From Paenibacillus sp. AN1007 (GTDB taxonomy: Bacteria; Bacillota; Bacilli; Paenibacillales; Paenibacillaceae), in contig NZ_CP159992.1 of the NCBI RefSeq assembly GCF_040702995.1, forward strand, positions 4,768,501 through 4,832,500: a DNA stretch of 64,000 nt. Direction: 5' to 3'. The position numbers and the translations under genes are program-made. The notes beneath the pieces are model-generated. The model saw nothing but the letters and a program-made list of their open reading frames with translations, was not told the DNA's origin and ran no database searches. Of this stretch, positions 44,330-53,566 are shown one piece after another; position 1 is the stretch's first letter, and each line of letters starts with the position of its first letter.

Positions 44330-45292
44330 ATGAAAAAAACACCCGAATCCACCAGCACACGTTGGAAGCAAAAGAAATGGAAAGTGATGCTTGCCGCCTC
44401 GATTTTGACTGCAGGAGCGGCACCTGCCCTGTACACCCCATCGGTGGCTGAAGCAGCAGCTGTAACCAAACCAGCAGCTTACATTAACAATATGCCTGCT
44501 GAATATGATGTGGTCATCCGCCAGGGTGTCACGTACATTGCACTAACTGAACTGCAATTTCTCGGAGATTACACCTTCGGTTACGATAATAAGACCAAAC
44601 AAATCAGCATTAAGGCAGGCAGTGACAAATACGTGCTTACACCCAACAGCAAAACGATGACAAAGAATGGACAAAAGGCCTCCCTGTCTTCGGCTCCAAT
44701 TCTGGTCAAAGGAAAAGCAATGCTGCCTCTACGAGCCATCGGAGAAACGTTTGGCGCACAAGTACGCTGGAATCAGGCTGCCAAGGAAGCCTATATCTAC
44801 AATACAAATGCTTCCGTCGTTAAAGACTACAATGGTTCCGATCTGACGGCTGCACGTGAAGCAGCTCTGCAGCTGCCTCGATTCTCGGATCTCGGTCAAC
44901 CGCGCCTGCAGGTGAAAGAGCCGCTTGGCCCGGTTGATGCATCAACCGTTTATATTTTTGAACAAGGCAAAAAAGACCGCTTCTTCACAATCCAGGACAG
45001 CGATCTGGTCAGCTACTATACCATTACAAACGGAAGTGCTGTGCTGAAATGGCAGGCAAATCTGGGCAAAGAGGCCGGAACGGTTGGTGATCTGTTCTTT
45101 ATCAAAACCAAGTCCACCGCCGAAGTAGGAACGCGGCCTTCTGCTGCAGGTAAAACACTCGTATCCTTCAAGTATTCCCTCATGCTGGAGGAAACAGCCT
45201 ATGACCTGATGAACAAGTCGGGCTCTGTTAAAAGCGGCTCTGCTGCTCCGGCGAAAGGAAAAATCATTGTTGAGGTGCCTGAGGAGAAATAA
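44330..45292 (+). CDS. Secreted protein with copper amine oxidase N-terminal-type (stalk) domain
   Basis: A 320-residue exported protein with a signal peptide ending near SVAEAAA (about residue 43). It carries the stalk domain pattern YINNMPAEYDVVIRQGVTYIAL... MLPLRAIGETFGAQVRWN common in Paenibacillus wall proteins, followed by a domain I do not recognise. It is divergent from the beta-propeller lipoprotein. AAAGGAG precedes the ATG. Confidence 0.82.
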   Translation: MKKTPESTSTRWKQKKWKVMLAASILTAGAAPALYTPSVAEAAAVTKPAAYINNMPAEYDVVIRQGVTYIALTELQFLGDYTFGYDNKTKQISIKAGSDKYVLTPNSKTMTKNGQKASLSSAPILVKGKAMLPLRAIGETFGAQVRWNQAAKEAYIYNTNASVVKDYNGSDLTAAREAALQLPRFSDLGQPRLQVKEPLGPVDASTVYIFEQGKKDRFFTIQDSDLVSYYTITNGSAVLKWQANLGKEAGTVGDLFFIKTKSTAEVGTRPSAAGKTLVSFKYSLMLEETAYDLMNKSGSVKSGSAAPAKGKIIVEVPEEK

Positions 45293-45302
45293 GCCAATAA
45301 AG

Positions 45303-45344
45303 AAAAACGGGATGAAGCAGTGTAAACTGCCTCATCCCGTTTTT
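45303..45344. terminator. Terminator after the stalk-domain gene
   Basis: AAAAACGGGATGA (45303-45315) pairs with TCATCCCGTTTTT (45332-45344), with inner GCAG/CTGC pairing and T-runs on both strands. Confidence 0.9.
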
Positions 45345-45423
45345 CTATGCATGAATTATGATTTTGGTATATCCATTCATTCATTCAATGAACGAACGGA
45401 TGGCATCCCCATCAATCACACTG

Positions 45424-46125
45424 CTATTTGGCTCCAGCCCGGACCAGAATCTGTTCTATTTCCTTAAAGCCTTTATTCTTCGCATGACTGAGCGGAGATA
45501 CGCCATCGCCATCAGCCAAGTTGACATCAGCTCCATGGCTGATTAACAGTTCAATCGTCTTCTGCTGCCGTTCATTACCGTCGTTTAGAATGATTGCTTC
45601 CAGCAGTGCTGTCCATCCTAATTTATTGACATGGTTCACATCTACCGAGGTATTCGTCAGCAGCTCTTGAACTACGTCAACATATCCGTGCTCCGAAGCC
45701 GGTATCAGTGCCGTGCCCCCGTAACGGTTCGTAATGGAAGGATCTGCTCCGGCTTGAATGGTCATTTTTAGAATATCCAGATATCCTTCAGCACCTGCAT
45801 ACAAAAACGGACTGTTTAACATGTTATCCTGCAGATTAACATCCGCACCCGCTTCAATCAGCTTTTGGGCAGATGCTGCATCATGATTGTATGTCGCAAT
45901 CATCAGAGCTGTTCTTCCGCTCTGATCCTGAGCCTGAACATCGGCTCCTTCCTGAAGGAGCTTTACCAGACCTTCGGTATCTTTTGCCTCCGCTGCGCTG
46001 AACAGCTGCTGATTCAATGAAGCCATCTTGTTCTCCTCCCTAGAGTTACCTTTTTCGTCAAGCGTGCAGCCTTGAACGAACAGCACACTGCTGATCAGAA
46101 TAATCAGCATCAAGGATTTGTTCAT
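45424..46125 (-). CDS. Ankyrin-repeat lipoprotein
   Basis: A 233-residue lipoprotein with lipobox FVQGC (C20) and five to six ankyrin repeats, e.g. DQSGRTALMIATYNHDAASA, LGWTALLEAIILNDGNE and DGVSPLSHAKNKGFKEI. Likely a membrane-attached protein-binding module outside the cell. It starts nine bases after the SLH gene's stop, with AAGGAGG in front, so the two are co-transcribed. Confidence 0.87.
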   Translation of the reverse strand: MNKSLMLIILISSVLFVQGCTLDEKGNSREENKMASLNQQLFSAAEAKDTEGLVKLLQEGADVQAQDQSGRTALMIATYNHDAASAQKLIEAGADVNLQDNMLNSPFLYAGAEGYLDILKMTIQAGADPSITNRYGGTALIPASEHGYVDVVQELLTNTSVDVNHVNKLGWTALLEAIILNDGNERQQKTIELLISHGADVNLADGDGVSPLSHAKNKGFKEIEQILVRAGAK

Positions 46126-46134
46126 GTGTCCTCC

Positions 46135-47643
46135 TTACTGATTTATCACAGTTACCGATGAAGCGACACTCCAATCACCAACTGGATTCAGCGTATAGAT
46201 TGTACCCGGAATCATCTTACCTTCCTGCGTAATCTCGAATATTCCAGCTGCGCCTTTTCTACTTGAATATTTATATACAGCTGTCAGGACATGTCCGTCA
46301 GGTGCTGTCAGAGTTACACTTCGTCCTGAGAATAATTCATCTCCCGGGTCCTGGGCAAGCGTAACTTCAATTGCGGTATCATCTGCAGCCTTGGCACTTT
46401 CAATATTTAACGCTTCGATTGTCTTCGCAGTGAACGAAGCATTCTGGATATTGGCCCAATCGGAAGTCACGGTATAGGATACCCCTGGTTTCAGAACCTG
46501 CCCTTCAGGCAGTCGGAATTTAGGCTCTTGTCTGCCATCTGTGGATTGGGTAAATGGAACATATTTCGCAATGATCGGCTCTCCATTCTCAGGTGTAATC
46601 GTAACCTGTCTCGCCTGCATGGAAGAGATGACCTGATATGTTGTGCCGTCCGCCTGCTCCCGATCGTTCAGTACAAAAGCATTCGCCCCCCGGCCAGCAC
46701 TGTATGCAGCAATGACATAACCGTAATCTACAACTCCATTCCCCTTCAAAGCTTCAATCTCAAAGGTATCATTCGTCACTTGACGCACCTCAGTCATGTT
46801 TACTTTGACGTCACTGCCTGTAAAGGAACCTGCATCTTGACCTTTATATGTAAGGCTGTATGCTTCCCCAGCCTGCTGCACAGATGTTGGCACAATATAT
46901 GTGGATGCAGATCCCGTTTTCAGTCGAGGCATATTGGTCAAGGTCAGTCCTCCGCTGAATACAAAATCCGTTTTGGATTTAGCAAAAACTTCATCTGCTG
47001 CCGTAAGCGGCTTGTCGAACGTAACGATCAGCGTCATGTTATTCAGCGCTCTCACACTCTCAACTCCTGCCTGCTCTGAAGGAATAGCTTGATAAGCCTT
47101 TTGCAGCAGCACCGCTGTTTCTCCTCGTGTCACAGAGCCAGTGTCCTCGAAAAATGAACTCATCCAATGATGTACGGACTTTACATCCCTTTTCAGAGCT
47201 TTAGATACGACCTCTTCCAGCTCCGCATCGGTCACCAGACGCTGAGGTTGGAATTGACCATCAACGGCCTGCATTACACCCAGCTCTACAAGTTTGGCGG
47301 CATAAGGCGCGTACCAAGCATCAGGGTTGACATCTGTTATCAATGCACCTTCACCTGTCTGATTTCCCAAATCAAATGTTCTGTACACCAACGAAGCTAA
47401 TTCTGCACGAGTGATGGTCCGATGTTCACCCATGGATTGATCGCTGTATCCGTTCATGATGCCCAGACGGTTCAGTTCCTTAACGGCAGCCTGCACCTGC
47501 TGATCGGTAAGCTGTGCTGCGGCAGCGGAAATAGAAGTGGTGAAGCCGGATGCCTGAGCTTGATGTGTTGTAAATGGGAATGCTGCTGTGCCCAATGCGG
47601 TTATCGTTAATAATGCTGCGAGTTTACGAGCTGTAAATTTCAT
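46135..47643 (-). CDS. S-layer homology (SLH) domain protein
   Basis: A 502-residue secreted protein with a signal peptide (cleavage near HQAQAS). Two SLH domains (about 45-100 and 102-155) include VKELNRLGIMNGYSD and YAAKLVELGVMQAVDGQF, and a partial third (HHWMSSFFEDTGSVTRGETAVLL) follows. The rest is beta-rich. It would be anchored non-covalently to cell-wall polymer. It lies downstream of a two-component system with a 124-base gap. Confidence 0.87.
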   Translation of the reverse strand: MKFTARKLAALLTITALGTAAFPFTTHQAQASGFTTSISAAAAQLTDQQVQAAVKELNRLGIMNGYSDQSMGEHRTITRAELASLVYRTFDLGNQTGEGALITDVNPDAWYAPYAAKLVELGVMQAVDGQFQPQRLVTDAELEEVVSKALKRDVKSVHHWMSSFFEDTGSVTRGETAVLLQKAYQAIPSEQAGVESVRALNNMTLIVTFDKPLTAADEVFAKSKTDFVFSGGLTLTNMPRLKTGSASTYIVPTSVQQAGEAYSLTYKGQDAGSFTGSDVKVNMTEVRQVTNDTFEIEALKGNGVVDYGYVIAAYSAGRGANAFVLNDREQADGTTYQVISSMQARQVTITPENGEPIIAKYVPFTQSTDGRQEPKFRLPEGQVLKPGVSYTVTSDWANIQNASFTAKTIEALNIESAKAADDTAIEVTLAQDPGDELFSGRSVTLTAPDGHVLTAVYKYSSRKGAAGIFEITQEGKMIPGTIYTLNPVGDWSVASSVTVINQ

Positions 47644-47767
47644 GAAAAGTTCTTCCCCTCTATAGATAGTTGCTGCTTGCTTCTATCTACAGCGTAGAGG
47701 ATAAAAAGAAACTGCAGAGGACAAATATATTAACAAATTATAAACTGCGGCTAATCTTTCTCTAAAC

Positions 47768-48460
47768 TTATATCGTAAAACGGTAGCCCGCACCCCAGAC
47801 CGTTTCAATATACTCCGGATGTTTAGGATCGCTTTCCAGTTTCCCCCGCAGTTTACGGATATGTACGGTAACGGTTGCGATATCCCCATTGGATTCCATG
47901 CCCCAGATTCGTTCAAACAGATCCGATTTGCTGAACACACGGTTCGGATGACTCGCCAAGAATACAAGCAGGTCAAACTCTTTAGTGGTGATCTGCACCT
48001 CTTCTCCATTCAGGAAAACGCGGCGTGATCCTTTATCCACGTGCAGCCCGCGAATGTGGATTTCATCTTTTTCAGCGGGTTTGCTCTTGCCAAGCAGTCG
48101 ATCGTAACGTGTCAAATGAGCCTTGGCTCTTGCAACCAGCTCGCTTGGGCTGAACGGTTTGGTAATAAAATCATCGACCCCCAGATTAAATGTTCGAATT
48201 TTGTCGATCTCCTCTTTCTTTGCGGAAACAACGAGAATCGGCACCTCCTTCTCCTCGCGAATGAGCCTGCATAGTTCAAATCCATCCATACCCGGGAGCA
48301 TGAGATCCACAATGATAAGGCGATAATCCTCATGCAGAGCACGGCGCAGGCCTTCATCACCGTTATGGCATAATTCCACCGAAAATCCGTGGAGTTCGAA
48401 ATAGTCCCGCTCCAGTTCGGCAATCGTTATTTCATCCTCAATGATCAGAATATCGGTCAT
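47768..48460 (-). CDS. OmpR-type response regulator
   Basis: A 230-residue regulator: receiver domain with D52 (IVDLMLPGMDG) and the Lys in ITKPFSP, then a winged-helix domain ending ETVWGAGYRFTI. Its start overlaps the kinase stop by four bases, so the pair forms one system. Possible targets include the SLH and ankyrin genes directly downstream. Confidence 0.92.
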   Translation of the reverse strand: MTDILIIEDEITIAELERDYFELHGFSVELCHNGDEGLRRALHEDYRLIIVDLMLPGMDGFELCRLIREEKEVPILVVSAKKEEIDKIRTFNLGVDDFITKPFSPSELVARAKAHLTRYDRLLGKSKPAEKDEIHIRGLHVDKGSRRVFLNGEEVQITTKEFDLLVFLASHPNRVFSKSDLFERIWGMESNGDIATVTVHIRKLRGKLESDPKHPEYIETVWGAGYRFTI

Positions 48461-49935
48461 AACTGTTCCCCCCTCTCGCCCGGCAGCCGTTTTAATTGGA
48501 TGTGGATGCTTGTGCCTTCACCAAGCTTGCTGTCTGCCCAGATCAGGCCGCCATGTCCATCTATAATCTGACGCACGATGGCCAGTCCAAGCCCGCTTCC
48601 GCCTGTAGACGAACTGCGCGATTGTTCGGCACGGTAGAATCGCTCAAAGATGTGCGGCAGCGCCTCTGCTGATATTCCTTCTCCATTATCCTTGAAAATA
48701 ATCGTATTCCAGTCCCCATCTGCTTCCAAAATAATAGTGAATTGCTTATCGTCATTGTGCATATATTTCAGTGCATTATCTACAATGTTCACCACGGTGC
48801 GTTTTAATTTATCCAGATCGACCGCAGACACAACCGGACCCGAGGCCCGGTTATGCCAATGCAGCTGCACTCCTTTATCCTCCAGATCATATCGCAGCTC
48901 CTCGATGCTGTCTTCCAGAAATTCCACCAGATCCACCGGATTAAATACAAACGGTTCTTGGTTCAAATCCAGCTTGGAGTATAGAAACAGTTCATCCACC
49001 AGCTTATCCATACTGACCGCCTTGGCATGAATGATATTGACGTAAGTCTCCATTTTCTCTGGTGTATTTGCTACCCCGTCGCGAATCCCCTCAATGTATC
49101 CTTTGATGTTGGTGATCGGGGTGCGCAGATCATGCGAAATGTTGGAAATCAGCTCTCTGCGGCTGGCCTCATCCTGCTGTCTCAGCTCATTGGAACGCTG
49201 TAACTGTTTCCGCATGCTCTCAAAAGCTTCGCTAAGCTGCCCAACCTCGTCATTAGAGGCAGGCTGCAGCTCGAAGGACAAATTGCCGTTCTTAATCTGA
49301 TCGGCCGAGCTTCGCAGCTGATGCAGCGGTTGAATGAAGCTGCGTGTAATCCAGCGGAACAGAAGCAGGTTAGCGATAACAAGCACACCAATTAACAGAA
49401 GAGACATGACGGGCAGCAGTTTGCGAGTCAGCTCGGCAAATGGACTTCTCTCCCGAATGACAAAAATACTACCGCGTTTCCCATCTGAATATTGGAAATC
49501 AAACTTGGCATAGGCGTAGAAGCGCTCACTGATATTGAATGTGCTTCGGATCTGATTGTTGTTCAGGTCATAGGCAGGCAGTGCCTGCCTCAGCCCCGGT
49601 TGATGGAAAGTCCGCGATTCAAAGATCGGACTGTTCTCACGCCTGACGTAGAGCCCCGATTTCTCGGCTCGAAGCTTCATATCGAATTCCCGGAGCAGTA
49701 CCTTGTTCTGCAGCTCGTCCGGCTTATTTTTAGCCATAAACTTCATCTCTTGAAAGATTGCCTCTCCCTGCTCCGTGAGTGGATTGATCTGATAATGGAC
49801 TTTATAAATATCGCGAAAACTTTGCAGATCTCCTGTAGCCGCAATGGTATAGAGACTGGCAGTAAGCAGAATGAACATGAGACTGATCACAAGCATGCCT
49901 GTGAAAGAAAGCAGCATTTTGATTCGAATTGACAT
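48457..49935 (-). CDS. Sensor histidine kinase
   Basis: A 492-residue membrane kinase with two transmembrane helices flanking an extracellular sensor (about 30-170), a HAMP region (WITRSFIQPLHQLRSSADQI), HisKA (ISNISHDLRTPITNIKGYIEG) and an ATPase domain with DNGEGIS and GGSGLGLAIV. Start 49935 (MSIRIKML) has AGAGGGGA in front; the frame is open to 49977. It precedes its response regulator in the operon. Confidence 0.92.
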   Translation of the reverse strand: MSIRIKMLLSFTGMLVISLMFILLTASLYTIAATGDLQSFRDIYKVHYQINPLTEQGEAIFQEMKFMAKNKPDELQNKVLLREFDMKLRAEKSGLYVRRENSPIFESRTFHQPGLRQALPAYDLNNNQIRSTFNISERFYAYAKFDFQYSDGKRGSIFVIRERSPFAELTRKLLPVMSLLLIGVLVIANLLLFRWITRSFIQPLHQLRSSADQIKNGNLSFELQPASNDEVGQLSEAFESMRKQLQRSNELRQQDEASRRELISNISHDLRTPITNIKGYIEGIRDGVANTPEKMETYVNIIHAKAVSMDKLVDELFLYSKLDLNQEPFVFNPVDLVEFLEDSIEELRYDLEDKGVQLHWHNRASGPVVSAVDLDKLKRTVVNIVDNALKYMHNDDKQFTIILEADGDWNTIIFKDNGEGISAEALPHIFERFYRAEQSRSSSTGGSGLGLAIVRQIIDGHGGLIWADSKLGEGTSIHIQLKRLPGERGEQL

Positions 49936-50060
49936 AGTATCCCCTCTTAACATGCGATTGGTAGAGTTAGTGCACATGTTATCACAAGATGGTTCCCATT
50001 GCCCATATGCAAATCAAGATGGCTGATCGACTGTCTGCTGTGAGGATAACATGAAGATAT

Positions 50061-50101
50061 AAAAAACAGGATGAAGCAGTATTTCTCTGCTCACCCTGTT
50101 T
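50061..50101 (-). terminator. Terminator after the pectate lyase gene
   Basis: On the minus strand AAACAGG/CCTGTTT with inner TGA/TCA and GCAG/CTGC pairs, followed by a T-run. It lies about 165 bases after the lyase stop. Confidence 0.75.
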
Positions 50102-50267
50102 GATTTGCTGCATGCTCAGCAATAAAAACATGTGTAGTGAAAAGCATAAACGGTTAGTTTATTGGGTAGATAGGTCCAGTATGGGATATTTCACTGCATC
50201 TGTATCGCATCAGCGCAGCTCCTTGGTTACAGCATCTGGTTTGTTTGATCTCTTCGCATGGTGCAGT

Positions 50268-50939
50268 TTAATACTGCGTATTACCGGACTGGCTCGTTTT
50301 ACCTGAAGCAAAACCCTTGAATAGTGTCGGTACTTTGGAATAGCGGGTATTGGTGATTTTTCCTTGAGATACAGGGCTGTCCGTACGCATAATAGCATCT
50401 TTCACATTGGAAATATTGGAGTTATCCAGCGTCATGTTGACTGCAAAGGTTGTGCCTCCATTTTGCCGAACCAGCTTGCCGATATCATCGGCACGGAAGT
50501 TTTTGATGTTAATGGTGCCTGCTGCATTGATCTGAAACACTTTATCGTATGCCTTGTATGCGGCACCACCTGTAATGTTCACTGTTCCTGATGATTTTAG
50601 TGTTAACGCATCCTCGCCTACATCCTGCCATACCACATTTGAGATGTTACAGCTGCCATAACAATGCACACCATCTGCTGCTGGCGCACCGAGGATGACA
50701 TTTTTCAGGGTAGCGCCTGCTTCGAGCCGGAAGACCGGCTTTTGATTTTCTGCCTGAGAACCATCACCCAGTGTAGACGGGTTGGCTACAAAGGTTTTTC
50801 CCTGTCCATCATACGTTGTGCCCTTAGGTACAACAATCGTTGAATTTACAACCGTTGGCGCAGCCGCCGCAGGCATAACACCAAATATGGAAGCAACCAG
50901 ACCAGCGGACAACAACAGCGTTAACATCTTTTTCATCAT
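50268..50939 (-). CDS. Pectate lyase, polysaccharide lyase family 3
   Basis: A 223-residue secreted enzyme that cleaves polygalacturonate by beta-elimination. A signal peptide (cleavage near MPAAAA) is followed by the PL3 parallel beta-helix: YDGQGKTFVANPSTLGDGSQ, DGVHCYGSCNISNVVWQDVGEDALTLK and KVFQINAAGTINIKNFRADDIGKLVRQNGG. Length fits small PL3 lyases. Start 50939 is chosen as GGAGG is six bases upstream; the ATG at 50945 directly touches the box. Confidence 0.9.
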   Translation of the reverse strand: MMKKMLTLLLSAGLVASIFGVMPAAAAPTVVNSTIVVPKGTTYDGQGKTFVANPSTLGDGSQAENQKPVFRLEAGATLKNVILGAPAADGVHCYGSCNISNVVWQDVGEDALTLKSSGTVNITGGAAYKAYDKVFQINAAGTINIKNFRADDIGKLVRQNGGTTFAVNMTLDNSNISNVKDAIMRTDSPVSQGKITNTRYSKVPTLFKGFASGKTSQSGNTQY

Positions 50940-50945
50940 CAACAT

Positions 50946-51202
50946 CCTCCCTATAATTTAAATGGATTTGTCTGCAAGCCGCAGGCTTGTCTCACGGAAC
51001 CGCAGCAGTAAGCACTGCCCGGAACCTGTCTTAATCCTACATAAAAAGGAAGATTACAGGAATAATCCCTGGATCACATTTACATTCCCCGGCATAAAAA
51101 CGGATCGAACTGTATTTATCATCATATTCCATTCCGATGATATGTACCGATATTAACTTGGTATATGCTGTTTTTTACCGTCCTAATTACCATCAAGTTC
51201 AT
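50946..51202. other. Gene-free stretch upstream of the pectate lyase
   Basis: About 255 bases that should contain the lyase promoter. I see no clear promoter or operator and no supported reading frame. Confidence 0.4.
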
Positions 51203-51243
51203 CAAAAAAGACTCTATCGTCTGCTTGCAGACAGTAGAGTCTT
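51203..51243 (-). terminator. Terminator of the radical SAM gene
   Basis: AAGACTCTA/TAGAGTCTT with an inner GTCTGC/GCAGAC stem and six T on the minus strand. Confidence 0.9.
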
Positions 51244-51316
51244 GGAGTATCTTATTCCTTTTTCGGCAGATCAGTCCTGATCTCGTGTAATCCATCCTGC
51301 TATTCTAACTCTTGTC

Positions 51317-52198
51317 TCAGGCTCCGGCTCCGAACCGCTGACGGTACCCACACTTGCGGCATAATTCCTCTACAGCCTCACGTTTAGAGAAACCGTACAC
51401 CAGATTGTTCGCACGCTCTCCATCCACAATTTCCGAGAAAGACTTCTCATGGATGTTACCCAGGTTAATAACACCCTCTCCATCCAGACAGCAGGGAACG
51501 ACGGTTCCGTCCACCAGCACAGCGGCCTGACTGCGCAGTGCATGGCAGAAGCCCCTACCATCATCTTCAGGTGCATCCAGACTTGGCCACTGGAATTCAT
51601 GATCCTGATTCAGGTACACATTCGGCGCGATTTTTATGCCGCTGCCTGGAACGACTTTTTCCTCAATCCGGAAGTCCAGATTGAATTCACGCTCCAGCAC
51701 CTCCAGCGTCTCTCGGTTTCGATTCCTCTGTGCATTCGTAAAGTTGTCCTGTGTCAGATTCCATAATCGAAACGAGACAATGACATTATGTTTCACGGCT
51801 TCACGTACAAAAGTCAAAATGTTACGCAGATATCCGTCACGGTCGGTAGAGCCTTCATGACCGTCGAAGCTGTGCAGCGAGAAATTCATCTGTCTCAGTG
51901 CAGGTTTACCTATCAATTTATGCTGTGTTTTCGGCAGCAGTGTACCGTTCGTTGTAATGTTTACTTTGAATCCTTTGGCATGGGCGGAGTCCAGCAGCAC
52001 GTCAATTTTGGGATGCAGCAGCGGTTCCCCTTTGACGTGCAGGTAGATGTGTTTGGTGTGCGGTTTGATCTGATCCAATATATTATTAAAGACTTCAGGG
52101 TCGATAAATCCTTTGGCACGCTTCGTTTGTGGACAAAAGCTGCATGCCAGATTACAGATGCTCGTAATTTCAATGTATACTTTCTTGAACGTTTTCAA
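51317..52198 (-). CDS. Radical SAM protein with SPASM-like C-terminus
   Basis: A 293-residue enzyme. The radical SAM [4Fe-4S] motif is CNLACSFC near residue 16, with HVKGEPLLHP and the INITTNG-type strand following. The C-terminal cysteines (FCHALRSQAAVLVDGTVVPCC and CRKCG) form a SPASM-type auxiliary cluster region. Proteins of this type modify peptides or proteins, but no peptide substrate gene is nearby. A TTG at 52198 with GGGGA seven bases upstream gives the family-typical opening (TTG-K-T-F-K-K-V-Y-I-E-I-T). An ATG at 52231 is an alternative start. Confidence 0.85.
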   Translation of the reverse strand: MKTFKKVYIEITSICNLACSFCPQTKRAKGFIDPEVFNNILDQIKPHTKHIYLHVKGEPLLHPKIDVLLDSAHAKGFKVNITTNGTLLPKTQHKLIGKPALRQMNFSLHSFDGHEGSTDRDGYLRNILTFVREAVKHNVIVSFRLWNLTQDNFTNAQRNRNRETLEVLEREFNLDFRIEEKVVPGSGIKIAPNVYLNQDHEFQWPSLDAPEDDGRGFCHALRSQAAVLVDGTVVPCCLDGEGVINLGNIHEKSFSEIVDGERANNLVYGFSKREAVEELCRKCGYRQRFGAGA

Positions 52199-52273
52199 CT
52201 CAGGGTCCCCATTCTGCCGGGAGGAACACATGTCCTGCCCTCATTCGTAATACGGCCGTATGGGCCAATCTCC

Positions 52274-52302
52274 ATTATATCGGGTTAATGAACGAAGGTA
52301 AA
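52274..52302 (-). promoter_or_regulatory. Promoter of the radical SAM gene
   Basis: On the minus strand TTTACC (52302-52297), a 17-base spacer and TATAAT (52279-52274). Confidence 0.65.
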
Positions 52303-52392
52303 TCCGAATAACGAATCAAGATAAACCAAATTATTCAGAAACATCTTCTTTTTCTGCGCAGCTTTCAACGTATTCACAGTCAGCCAGTCCTC

Positions 52393-52420
52393 TTTACATT
52401 ATGGCAGGATGTGATATAGA
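52393..52420 (+). promoter_or_regulatory. Promoter of the thi operon
   Basis: TTTACA (52393-52398), a 16-base spacer and TATAGA (52415-52420) with a TG extended -10. It lies 30 bases before the TPP riboswitch. Confidence 0.7.
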
Positions 52421-52449
52421 CTGGGGACATAACTCCATATTTTGCACAA

Positions 52450-52536
52450 TACACTAGGGGAGCCTTACGGCTGAGACGAATCGTTATATTCGGACCCTTT
52501 GAACCTGATCTGGATTATACCAGCGGAGGGAAGTGA
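52450..52536 (+). ncRNA. TPP riboswitch (THI element)
   Basis: The conserved blocks appear in order: AGGGGAGCC, GGCTGAGA, GACCCTTTGAACCTGATCTG and ACCAGCGGAGGGAAGTG. Binding of thiamine pyrophosphate would favour the terminator at 52604-52643 and switch off thiM-thiD-thiE. Confidence 0.96.
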
Positions 52537-52603
52537 GCAGCCTTTATGAATAGTGGATTCTCCCTAGTTGTTAAGGGGAACCATCACCATAGTTACAACT
52601 GGA

Positions 52604-52643
52604 AGCCCTGCTCATTTCTCCGGAAATGGGTGGGGCTTTTTTT
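52604..52643 (+). terminator. Riboswitch-controlled terminator
   Basis: AGCCC...CATTTC pairs with GAAATG...GGGCT, followed by seven T. It is the expression platform of the TPP riboswitch, about 110 bases before the thiM start. Confidence 0.85.
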
Positions 52644-52753
52644 ATATTCCATCGCAAAGGAACCGGACGATTATCTTCTCTATTCCCAACGTGCAAATGG
52701 ATGTCACATGATTCACCATCATCAGATCATTTTAGATCAAGGAGGAAATTGCG

Positions 52754-53566
52754 ATGTCATATCTTCAACGTGTACGTACACTCAATCCTTTGATTCATAA
52801 CATTACCAACCTTGTGGTTGCTCCTTTTACTGCAAATGGTCTGCTTGCCCTTGGTGCCTCTCCGTTCATGGCTTATGCTCATGAAGAAGCCGCTGATGCT
52901 GCCCGTATGGCTGGAGCAGTCGTTCTGAACATTGGCACATTGGATGAAAGAGTTGTTCAGTCGATCCTGCTGGCCGGGAAGTCTGCCAATGCACATCATG
53001 TACCTGTTGTACTTGATCCGGTTGGTGCGGGAGCAACCGCTTATCGCACCGATACGGTGCAGAAGCTGGTTCGTGAGCTTCGTCTCACTGTGCTGCGCGG
53101 TAATGCTGCCGAGGTGGCCCATGTCATTGGGGTGCCGTGGAATATCAAAGGTGTGGATGCCGGAACTGGAGAGGGTGACCGGATTGACATTGCGGAGCGC
53201 GCTGCACAGCGGCTGGGCTGCATTATCGTCATTACAGGTCAGTACGATGTTATTACGGACGGGTATCAAACATTTCTGACCAGCAACGGACATGCTTTAC
53301 TCACCCAAGTGACAGGCGCAGGCTGCCTTCTAAGCTCGGTGATTGGTGCTTTCGCTGCCGCTGCCGCACCAGGAGATGATTTACTGCACAGTGTGACCGA
53401 GGCAGCTGCCTTTTATGGTGTTTCCGCTGAACGGGCTGCAGCTCGAACAGCTCATCAGGGCCCTGGCAGCTTCCAGATGGAATTTCTAAATCAATTAGCA
53501 CAGGTGACACCTGAACTGCTCTCGGAGCACGCGCAGATTCGCCAGATTCGGGGAGGTGTACGATGA
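52754..53566 (+). CDS. thiM: Hydroxyethylthiazole kinase
   Basis: A 270-residue kinase that phosphorylates 4-methyl-5-hydroxyethylthiazole in thiamine salvage. Motifs: HNITNLVVAPFTANGLLALG, PVVLDPVGAGA and VTGAGCLLSS with the catalytic cysteine region. AAGGAGG lies before the ATG. First gene of the thiM-thiD-thiE operon under the TPP riboswitch, overlapping thiD by four bases. Confidence 0.96.
   Translation: MSYLQRVRTLNPLIHNITNLVVAPFTANGLLALGASPFMAYAHEEAADAARMAGAVVLNIGTLDERVVQSILLAGKSANAHHVPVVLDPVGAGATAYRTDTVQKLVRELRLTVLRGNAAEVAHVIGVPWNIKGVDAGTGEGDRIDIAERAAQRLGCIIVITGQYDVITDGYQTFLTSNGHALLTQVTGAGCLLSSVIGAFAAAAAPGDDLLHSVTEAAAFYGVSAERAAARTAHQGPGSFQMEFLNQLAQVTPELLSEHAQIRQIRGGVR

Noticed and set aside
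50100..50306. 68-codon plus-strand frame near the pectate lyase end
   Set aside because: It overlaps the lyase C-terminus and a terminator arm, with no ribosome binding site or family resemblance.
52546..52800. 84-codon frame between the TPP riboswitch and thiM
   Set aside because: It runs through the riboswitch expression platform and overlaps the thiM start; no protein-like composition.
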